NCBI GenBank assembly: GCA_016209155.1
Contig: JACQWU010000165.1
Location: forward strand, 1-15,020
Length of the DNA: 15,020 nucleotides
Reading direction: 5' to 3'
DNA from: Candidatus Desantisiibacteriota bacterium
Lineage (GTDB): Bacteria; JACRDZ01
A model generated the notes under the pieces. That model ran no database searches, had not been told where the DNA came from, and worked only from the letters and a program-made list of their open reading frames with translations. Shown here in pieces: positions 9,138 to 15,020 of the stretch (position 1 is its first letter; every line of letters starts with the position of its first letter). Made by a program: the position numbers and the translations under genes.

Positions 9138-10991
9138 CCAATCCATAATTTTATTTATAAGTTTTTCAATTTTTTGAATGGTCCTGTCCAATGATATTTC
9201 AAATGATTCTATTGAGCTTTCAAGCCGTTTAAGAAAATTCACTTTCATCATACCTATAAGGAAATGTTCACGGTCAGATTGTTTGAAATTTAAAACTTGC
9301 GGTCCTGCTAAATCATCATATTTTTTTTGTTTATCCGGCTGTAAATAAGCAGAAGGATTAAAAACCGCAAGTTTATATTTAAGTATCTGTTTATTAATTT
9401 TATCATAAGAAGGGAAACGATTATTTATGTCGATTTCAGGATATACCGAATGAGGTTTATTCCTTTCCGGAAATTTTCCAATTGCCTCAATTTTATAAAA
9501 ATTTTTAATATGTTTTCTTGAACGGGCAATAGTTAGTTCATCAAGAAGTTTAAAAAATGCTGAATCAAGCCTTTCAAGAAGCTGTTTCATGTTTCGTTTG
9601 GGATTTTTTTTAGAATCAGCCCAGTTTGTAAAATGAGTTTGCGCGTTTTTAAGCGTAAGACTAATATCTTTTATTTTACTGCATTCATAAAGAGCGTCAT
9701 CTTTCCCTTCGGTAATTAATGCAATTTGATTGCGTAAATCACGAAGTATATTATTTACCGGAGTGGCAGAAAGCATTAATACCTTAGTTTTCACACCTGA
9801 TTTAATAACTTTTTTCATAAGCCAGCCGGCGCGGTTCAAATCTTCATCAGGGTCTTTATCTCCTGCACCTGTCGGGTTTCCGCGGAAATTATGTGATTCA
9901 TCGATAACAACAAGATCAAAAGCTCCCCAGTTAAAGTTTTCCAAATCAATTCCATTTGCGTCAGAATAGCCATATCTTCTGCCCATATCGGTATGATAGA
10001 GCACTGTATAATTGAACCTGTCTTTTTTGAATGGATTAAGCGCATGATTCTGACTTGCCTGATATATAGTCCAGTTACCTTTAAGTTTTTTAGGGCAAAC
10101 CACAAGAACGCGATTATTTAAAAGCTCAAAATATTTGATAACAGCAAGTGCTTCAAAGGTTTTCCCAAGTCCCACACTATCGGCTACGATACAGCCATTA
10201 TGTTTTAATATTTTATTAATTGCTCCTTTTACTCCATCCTTCTGGAAGTCATAGAGCATATTCCATATTTCGCTTTCATAAAATCCGGTACGTTCATTAA
10301 GCAAACCGCCTTGTTTTTGCTCATCAAGATAGTTTTCAAAGATATGAAACAGCGTTTTAAAGTAGATAAACTCAGGTTCATTTTCAATATAAAGTTGTTC
10401 AAGATATTTAAGGACTTCATCTTTAACATCTTCAACAAGCCCCGAATTATCATTCCATAATTCATTGAACCAATTTTTTAAGTCATCCAAATCCCGCCTA
10501 TCCTGAATGACTATATTCAATTCAATGTTCAGACTTCCTCCCATCCCAAGGCCGTTAACTGTAAAATTTGAACTTCCCATGAGTGCTTCTTTTACACCGT
10601 TTGGATTTTCAATTAAATAAAGCTTTCCATGTAAAAAGTTTGGCTTAACCATTGATTTAATACTGACTTTGTTTTTTATCCAATCGGAACATTCTATGGA
10701 AATTGATTTTTGTTTTAGACGGCTTTCAATAGGGATAACCAGCTTATCATCCTCAATTTTAAAATCGCGTTTATTTATTTTTGCGGGGTCCAGAGATTTA
10801 ATGAATTTTGGTTCACCAAAAAGAAAATTAAGATGACCAATCTGATCTAATTGATTTTTGATTTGCTTGTATGCATAAATGGTAAAATACGCGGAAACTA
10901 TTGATAAATCAGCGCCTTGTTTTATATTATCAATAAGAAATTGTCCTACTGATCCATTTTTATGATTATCACGAATTGAAGTGTTTGGCAA
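9120..10991 (-). CDS. PLD-domain plus SNF2/DEAD-like helicase, N-terminal part (frameshifted gene)
   Basis: The start is a TTG at 10991 with AAAGGAA upstream. Residues 1-160 form a phospholipase-D-like domain with HGKLYLI (His121, Lys123) and GSSNFT (139-144). Only one such half-motif is present, so nuclease activity would need a dimer or a diverged second site. A SNF2-type motor follows: a glutamine-motif-like YDFQKDGV at 247-254, Walker A DSVGLGKT at 271-278, DESH at 364-367 and LSATP at 407-411. The frame stops at 9120, just after MDWKKIKI, because a seven-A run (9131-9137) has one base too many. The true gene continues to 7751. Such PLD-SNF2 proteins commonly precede a large adenine methyltransferase, as here, and are thought to act together in restriction-like phage defence. 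It lies 36 nt after the nitroreductase gene. Confidence 0.88.
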   Translation of the reverse strand: MPNTSIRDNHKNGSVGQFLIDNIKQGADLSIVSAYFTIYAYKQIKNQLDQIGHLNFLFGEPKFIKSLDPAKINKRDFKIEDDKLVIPIESRLKQKSISIECSDWIKNKVSIKSMVKPNFLHGKLYLIENPNGVKEALMGSSNFTVNGLGMGGSLNIELNIVIQDRRDLDDLKNWFNELWNDNSGLVEDVKDEVLKYLEQLYIENEPEFIYFKTLFHIFENYLDEQKQGGLLNERTGFYESEIWNMLYDFQKDGVKGAINKILKHNGCIVADSVGLGKTFEALAVIKYFELLNNRVLVVCPKKLKGNWTIYQASQNHALNPFKKDRFNYTVLYHTDMGRRYGYSDANGIDLENFNWGAFDLVVIDESHNFRGNPTGAGDKDPDEDLNRAGWLMKKVIKSGVKTKVLMLSATPVNNILRDLRNQIALITEGKDDALYECSKIKDISLTLKNAQTHFTNWADSKKNPKRNMKQLLERLDSAFFKLLDELTIARSRKHIKNFYKIEAIGKFPERNKPHSVYPEIDINNRFPSYDKINKQILKYKLAVFNPSAYLQPDKQKKYDDLAGPQVLNFKQSDREHFLIGMMKVNFLKRLESSIESFEISLDRTIQKIEKLINKIMDWKKIKI

Positions 10992-11027
10992 TTATAATTC
11001 CTTTTATTTATAATAATATTTAGCGGA

Positions 11028-11522
11028 TTAAAATTTTTCCATATGTAAGACATCTTCAAGACCGCGTTTATTTATTGTACCGGGAATTTTTTCCGGATAA
11101 CCCAATGGAATTAATGAAATTAATTTATAATCTTCAGGTACTTCTAATAATTGCTTTATTTTCTGGCAATAAGTTTTTTTATCTCCGGCTACCCAGCAGG
11201 ATCCAATTCCTTCTGCCCAGGCAGAGATTAAAATATTTTGAGTAGCTGCTGTTCCATCTTCAAGATAGTATTTTGAATCCTTGCAAAATACTGCTATGCA
11301 GGCAGATGCACGAGCAATATGTTTGCCGTAATCGGTAATATCAGCAATATTCCCTAATTGTTTTTGATTAGTTATTACCACAAATTCCCAGGGTTGCACA
11401 TTATTAGCTGTGGGTGCTAATCTGGCAGCATCAATAATTTTTTTAATAACTTCCAAAGGTATCGGATGCTTAGTATACTGACGAATACTTCTTCTTGTAA
11501 TTAAAGCTTGTTGAGTTTCCAT
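11028..11522 (-). CDS. Nitroreductase family protein (FMN-dependent)
   Basis: This is a 164-residue protein, the size of the short nitroreductase subfamily. RRSIRQYTKHPIP (residues 10-22) is the N-terminal FMN phosphate-binding block. AARLAPTANNVQPWEFVVI (residues 33-51) is the second cofactor-binding block. SCWVAG (about 117-122) and LIPLGYPEKIPG (about 147-158) are the usual C-terminal elements. The start ATG at 11522 has AAGGAG upstream. The fold binds FMN and reduces nitro- or quinone-type substrates using NAD(P)H, working as a homodimer in the cytoplasm; the actual substrate is unknown. Its frame is intact. It lies 67 nt after the hypothetical 254-residue gene and 36 nt before the helicase. 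It probably predates the defence island rather than belonging to it. Confidence 0.9.
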   Translation of the reverse strand: METQQALITRRSIRQYTKHPIPLEVIKKIIDAARLAPTANNVQPWEFVVITNQKQLGNIADITDYGKHIARASACIAVFCKDSKYYLEDGTAATQNILISAWAEGIGSCWVAGDKKTYCQKIKQLLEVPEDYKLISLIPLGYPEKIPGTINKRGLEDVLHMEKF

Positions 11523-11589
11523 TATATTATCTCCTTATTGTATTTTATCTCTTTCTATTGCCATTAAAATAATATTCTTAAATTTTCAA

Positions 11590-12354
11590 TCAACCAAATC
11601 CTCCTCCATATGACGCAGGATCAGGAATGAGATATCCAAATCCCCCTGTTGAATTTCTTTTAAACTTCATTAATATTGATACACGATAAAAAAGACTTTT
11701 GAATGAAGATGGTTTATTTATAACTGTTTTCTGCATTTCATTATTTTTCAAAACTAAAATATCCAAATCAGATTCCTGATACCGGCAAAGAATATGTGAA
11801 AGATCATCCTGAACTTCATTTGAAACCAAAAGAACTTTTTTAATTCCATTTTGTTTTAAAAAATTTGCAGACGGCATATCCTGGGGTAAAACACACCAGC
11901 GGTTATCAAAATTACCAGGCAGAACCGCATAATCATGCTGTAATCTATTCGCATCCAGAAGAAAAACAGGCGGAGAATCCGGTATAATACTAATATTTCT
12001 TAAAACATTTGTACCTTTTATTAATGCATGTATAATCGGAGTCACATTGATTATCATAGCACTTGATTTTGTTCCGTTAAAAAGAGGTATAAGGATAAAA
12101 CCGATTTTTGCTAAATCAAGACCTGTTATAACGGATTCCTCTCCGGGCAGATCTAAAATAACAGCAATTTCTTTATTACTTTTTAAAGAACTTGAAATGC
12201 TTTCAATCTGTATGTTCTTTTTTTCTTCTGTAGAAATCTTTTCAACTTCTAAAATGTCATTATCCGTCATTGCAGCAAATAAAACCGGTTTTGTCCACGG
12301 TGTCCATATAGATTTCTCATTTGCCCAAACAGAATAAATTTCAATATTATCCAT
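11590..12354 (-). CDS. Hypothetical protein following the ATP-grasp pseudogene
   Basis: I do not recognise this 254-residue protein as a characterised family. The ATG at 12354 has AAAGGATGAG upstream and lies 15 nt after the stop of the ATP-grasp gene, so the two form one transcription unit. The N-terminus SVWANEKSIWTPWTKPVLFA is Trp-rich. The middle is alternating alpha/beta (IAVILDLPGEESV, ILIPLFNG, KKVLLVSNEVQDD), and the C-terminus ends in glycines (LIPDPASYGGGFG). No signal peptide or clear membrane helix is seen, though VITGLDLAKIGFILIPLF is hydrophobic. It may work with the ATP-grasp ligase, for example as a partner or substrate carrier, but this is inferred only from order. Unlike its upstream neighbour, its frame is intact. 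Confidence 0.65.
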   Translation of the reverse strand: MDNIEIYSVWANEKSIWTPWTKPVLFAAMTDNDILEVEKISTEEKKNIQIESISSSLKSNKEIAVILDLPGEESVITGLDLAKIGFILIPLFNGTKSSAMIINVTPIIHALIKGTNVLRNISIIPDSPPVFLLDANRLQHDYAVLPGNFDNRWCVLPQDMPSANFLKQNGIKKVLLVSNEVQDDLSHILCRYQESDLDILVLKNNEMQKTVINKPSSFKSLFYRVSILMKFKRNSTGGFGYLIPDPASYGGGFG

Positions 12355-12369
12355 CTCATCCTTTCTTAA

Positions 12370-12675
12370 TTAATTTTTTTCGATAAGAATTGCCATTTCC
12401 TGTGCATTTGAATCAATTCTCGGTTTATCTGACATTCTTCCATAAAAACCACAAGCTTTTCCATCAATAACAAAAACACCAATACAAATATGCTTATTCC
12501 CATCTTTTGTTTTTAAAGGAAAACTATTAAACTTTTTCTGTGCGACCCAATTTTTAGGAAAAAAAAATGCATTCAAGCTTATTTTATTTAAATCTTTCTT
12601 TGAGATAACTTCATGAATAGTAATGTCCTCCCCTACTCTTCCAAAAGTCGGTTTTACAATCCAATCTTTGTTCTT
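12370..12675 (-). pseudogene. Glutathionylspermidine-synthase-like ATP-grasp protein, C-terminal part after an in-frame TGA
   Basis: The frame downstream of the TGA at 12676-12678 reads KNKDWIVKPTFGRVGEDI, the conserved ATP-grasp nucleotide-binding stretch. It continues through PKNWVAQKKFN, GVFVIDGKACGFYGRMSDKP and RIDSNAQEMAILIEKN to the stop. This is the usual C-terminal third of glutathionylspermidine-synthase family ligases. A TTG at 12576 with no convincing ribosome site is the only apparent start within the block, and it omits the WIVKP motif. The frame is the same as that of the 12718-13269 fragment, with two stop codons between them. The family joins amine and carboxyl groups using ATP; most members, including this one, have no proven substrate. 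Confidence 0.8.
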
Positions 12676-12717
12676 TCACCAGTCAACTTCACCGGGAGCA
12701 GATGAAAAAGTTAAAAA

Positions 12718-13269
12718 TTATTCCCATGAATTTAGATTTAAATTAAGATTTTTCCATACCAGAGGAAGCCTTTTTGATTGTGTAAGAATGGAAACAGGAT
12801 GATTACAGGAAGGAATTTTTGTTGAAAAAAAATTTTTCCAGCCTGATGATTCTGGTAAATACCGCATCCATTCTATTGGAAAAAATCTAACAATTCCGTC
12901 TATCACACCTTTCTGATCAATAGCTATGCTGTATACTTTGTTATTATCCCATCTCAAATGATCAGGAGCTATCAAAACACATTCAAAACCGCCATTTTTA
13001 AAAATTTGCGATAAATATAACATGACTTGTCTGTCATCGGAATAACTTGTTGCATAAACAAAAGCAATTCTGCCTTTATTTGGTAAAAGCTGCAAAAATG
13101 CTTTCAGCAAAGATTCGCCAACATTTCCGAAGAAAGTCTTATCATGAAAATATTTTGAAACGATCCGGGGTAAACTTTCTGTCTCGGAAAAACCTCCAGG
13201 GACATCACTATTTACTTCGGAAACAGCCCATCCGTTTTCAGTCTGTAAGGCGATGAGATAAATATACAT
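12718..13269 (-). pseudogene. Glutathionylspermidine-synthase-like ATP-grasp protein, truncated N-terminal part
   Basis: This block reads GWAVSEVNSDVPGGFSE near its start, GRIAFVYATSYSDDRQVMLYL, GGFECVLIAPDHLRW, VDGIVRFFPIEWM-type sequence (IDGIVRFFPIEWMRYLPE) and NHPVSILTQSKRLPLVWK. These are consecutive conserved parts of the same ATP-grasp family, ending at a TAA (12718-12720). In homologues roughly 80 or more residues precede the VSEVNSDVPGGF motif. Here the frame begins only 12 codons before it and is closed upstream by a TGA in the tandem repeat at 13301-13340. The ATG at 13269 lacks a ribosome site. The gene therefore lost its 5' end, apparently where phage-like DNA joins, and then gained two nonsense codons. 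A short LNLNLN repeat precedes the first stop. Confidence 0.8.
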
Positions 13270-13300
13270 AAAAAAATGAGATAAGTGGCTTGATTTTTTT

Positions 13301-13340
13301 TCTTGACCTGTTCAATTTTTTCTTGACCTGTTCAAAATTG
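13301..13340. repeat. Two tandem 20-bp repeats, each with an imperfect 13-bp palindrome
   Basis: The 15-bp block TCTTGACCTGTTCAA occurs at 13301-13315 and again at 13321-13335, exactly two helical turns apart. Its core, TTGACCTGTTCAA, is a near-palindrome (TTGA/TCAA ends). The spacing and symmetry resemble paired operator sites, but the location is between the phage-like gene and a truncated pseudogene, so it may instead mark a recombination junction. No -10/-35 promoter pair is clear in the 94-nt gap 13270-13363. Confidence 0.6.
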
Positions 13341-13363
13341 CCTGTTAATAACTCCTCTCACAA

Positions 13364-14038
13364 CTAAACTATTACTTCCAAATTTGCCCACGGATTTAAG
13401 ATCAGTTTCATAGATAAATACGGGTAATTTATGCTTGACCAATCTGAAAAAAATGATAGCTTTAGTACGCCTGAATCCGAGTATATTGAAATTTTTGTAT
13501 CTATTTCTCCTGCTATATTCTCATTTTTCACATATATCAATAAGCTATTATATGCCGTTGGTATTATATCATACCCTATCGACGCTAATGGAACGTTATC
13601 CGTATCATCACGCCCACTATCATAAGTATACCTTTGCCATGTTGAATACTTTTGGGAGAATCCAAAAGGATTTTCCCATATTGGGGCTATTGGTACTGAC
13701 CAATCATTAATATATTGGGCAAACCCGTCGCCATTAATAAACTCAGATAGCCATGGGTCTGAAAATGTGGGGAATGCACTTTCCCCAAACTTAAAAAAAG
13801 CCCAATAATGAATAGGCTTATTATCCCAATTAAAGAGTGTTAACTCATCTGGAGTATCTAATATCTGTATCGTATTAGTCTCAGCTACCCCTAATTTTTG
13901 TATATCAAATAATACTCCACCTGCATTATAATTCCCTGTTTTTATAACCCTCATATCATTTCTTAAATCATTAATGTTAACTTGATCCCCATATTCACCC
14001 GATGCCACTTCTTTTGCGTCAAAATTCATTAATCCCAT
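13364..14038 (-). CDS. Hypothetical protein, probably phage-derived
   Basis: This is a 224-residue protein starting at an ATG (14038) with AAGGAGAAAATT just upstream. It follows the partial tail-like gene by 22 nt, so both are on one transcript. The N-terminus MGLMNFDAKEVASGEYGDQV is followed by a beta-rich sequence with many aromatic residues and Asp/Asn (PIHYWAFFKFGESAFPTF, TWQRYTYDSGRDDTDN, KISIYSDSGVLKLSFFSDWS). No signal peptide, membrane helix or catalytic motif is visible. This composition fits a virion surface or tail-associated protein but is not diagnostic. I do not recognise a family. The frame is intact. The phage assignment rests on its neighbour and should be read as inference. 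Confidence 0.55.
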   Translation of the reverse strand: MGLMNFDAKEVASGEYGDQVNINDLRNDMRVIKTGNYNAGGVLFDIQKLGVAETNTIQILDTPDELTLFNWDNKPIHYWAFFKFGESAFPTFSDPWLSEFINGDGFAQYINDWSVPIAPIWENPFGFSQKYSTWQRYTYDSGRDDTDNVPLASIGYDIIPTAYNSLLIYVKNENIAGEIDTKISIYSDSGVLKLSFFSDWSSINYPYLSMKLILNPWANLEVIV

Positions 14039-14060
14039 AATTTTCTCCTTATAATACTAT

Positions 14061-15020
14061 TTAATACCATACATACTTTGAATTATAAAATAAATTTCCG
14101 GTTTCTATAATATAAACTTCACCGGGTTCCAATCCTATTCCATGTTTCACTGCCGTTATTGTGCCACAAGAAGCAGCATTTTCTTTGTATCCCGATGGAT
14201 CATATGAAATATTTAAAACTTCTAATTCTATGTCATCCATTCCACCGGTTTTATCTGATACAATAATTAGATCTCCTAAATTAATCTTAATTGTTTTTAG
14301 ATTAATTGCAAATTTATATAAGATCGGAGGAGATTTTAACATACCTACTTTACGGTTAAAAGCTGCATGGATTTCTGACCTTTTTGTTTTAATTGGCATT
14401 CCATCAATATACGGTAAATCACCAATATCTATAACTATGTCGGAATCTATACTATAATCAAAATCGGATCCAAAAGATTTAATCCCAAATATTTTTTTTG
14501 AAAAGTCTGAAGTGTATTCATATTTTTGTTTGGTATTTTCTTTTCCATTGTTTCGTAAAATATTAGAATCCATATAATATCCTTTAATCGAATTTTTAAC
14601 CCGATTAGCCGCAGGATATTTAACTCCTTTTTCATAATCATTTGATTGATCCAATGATTTAGGTGTTATACTAAAAATAGATTTCATTTTTGGATGATAA
14701 AAATCGCTGTAAAATTTACCGAAATTTGAATCTATCCTAAAATTTAATCTACCATTATATATGTTTAGAAGATCTGAAATTGCTTCTAAAACCGGTTTTT
14801 GTGAATATTGTAAACTGCAATAAATATTACAGCTATTCCTAACTATATTATACGAATCCTCATCCCATAATCTACCCCATATTTGTAAAAAATTTTCAGC
14901 CGGAGCGTTGTAATAATCTCTTAATACATCAAGCATATCATAACAGGCCCTAAACATTATAGCTCTTATTTGGCCTATAGGCGTGAATGAATCTATCGAG
15001 CGTATTCCATTAACATACGG
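14061..15020 (-). CDS. Phage tail or baseplate-like protein, 5' end beyond the window
   Basis: The frame is open from the window edge (reading PYVNGIRSIDSFTPIGQIRA before the first ATG at 14957) to a stop at 14061, so the N-terminus is missing and at least 319 codons are present. Features include ISDLLNIYNGRLNFRIDSNFG, a central segment with AANRVKNSIKGYYMDS, then IDGMPIKTKRSEIHAAFNRKVG and a C-terminal part INLGDLIIVSDKTGG with LEVLNISYDPSG. The combination of a helical adaptor-like start, NRV-type beta segment and GDxIxVSD C-terminal strands recalls tail or baseplate proteins that combine several small domains. This similarity is recalled, not computed. The downstream gene is 22 nt away with an AAGGAG site. 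Confidence 0.5.
   Translation of the reverse strand, partial: PYVNGIRSIDSFTPIGQIRAIMFRACYDMLDVLRDYYNAPAENFLQIWGRLWDEDSYNIVRNSCNIYCSLQYSQKPVLEAISDLLNIYNGRLNFRIDSNFGKFYSDFYHPKMKSIFSITPKSLDQSNDYEKGVKYPAANRVKNSIKGYYMDSNILRNNGKENTKQKYEYTSDFSKKIFGIKSFGSDFDYSIDSDIVIDIGDLPYIDGMPIKTKRSEIHAAFNRKVGMLKSPPILYKFAINLKTIKINLGDLIIVSDKTGGMDDIELEVLNISYDPSGYKENAASCGTITAVKHGIGLEPGEVYIIETGNLFYNSKYVWY

Noticed and set aside
9129-9140. Programmed ribosomal frameshifting in the helicase
   Set aside because: A seven-A run can slip, but restoring the frame needs removal of one base, no stimulatory structure is evident, and helicases of this family are normally made from one continuous frame. A simple indel is more likely.
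12676-12720. Stop-codon recoding (for example TGA as tryptophan) in the ATP-grasp gene
   Set aside because: Both TAA and TGA are involved, and the gene also lacks its 5' end. Other genes here end normally at TAA, TGA and TAG, so a pseudogene is simpler.

Overview
The window is AT-rich bacterial DNA, with roughly one third G+C by eye. Every supported gene lies on the minus strand. It uses the standard bacterial code with AGGAG-type ribosome sites, and no tRNA or rRNA is visible. The lineage cannot be fixed from sequence alone. The combination of a RAYT transposase, many REP-type palindromes and a crowded accessory region suggests a Gram-negative environmental or anaerobic bacterium (inference).

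Read in the direction of transcription (high to low coordinates), the layout is as follows. (a) 13364-15020: two genes with good ribosome sites, the upstream one running off the window edge and resembling a phage tail or baseplate protein, so the right end looks like phage or prophage remnant. (b) 12370-13269: a glutathionylspermidine-synthase-like ATP-grasp gene that lacks its 5' end and carries two in-frame stop codons, followed by an unrecognised 254-residue gene (11590-12354) and a small nitroreductase (11028-11522). (c) 3183-10991: a two-gene restriction-like cassette. The first gene is a PLD-domain plus SNF2-type helicase (7751-10991, broken by one extra A in a seven-A run). The second is a large Eco57I-like adenine methyltransferase (3183-7632, broken by two frame changes). 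A 44-codon remnant resembling the tail of a YhcG/DUF1016 nuclease lies between them. (d) 1434-3060: a three-gene module joined by ATGA overlaps, headed by a TIGR04255-family protein. (e) 1-1335: an AAA ATPase plus S8 serine-protease pair of the ietA/ietS type, with ietS truncated by the window edge. Sections c to e look like an anti-phage defence island.

The most striking structure is a family of REP-like palindromes with stems GTCAGACA or GACAGGCA around a TTCC/GGAA loop. They occur six times as singles or as inverted pairs (REPIN-like). Five of the six lie inside open reading frames, always in the same orientation and frame, adding peptides of the form VGQAFLPVN and CQTGMSDLP. One pair of REPINs brackets a RAYT (Y1/HUH) transposase inserted in frame within the methyltransferase, between its TPREIVNYM and DPACGSG motifs. 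The transposase has no stop codon of its own. The methyltransferase gene therefore holds a whole RAYT-REPIN unit, a second REPIN near its N-terminus and a single REP near its C-terminus, as well as a 19-nt A/T homopolymer and a (GTT)13 microsatellite. Many genes here are decaying or phase-variable. Some single-base frameshifts could be assembly errors, but the nonsense codons in the ATP-grasp gene and the apparent deletions in the methyltransferase are harder to explain that way.
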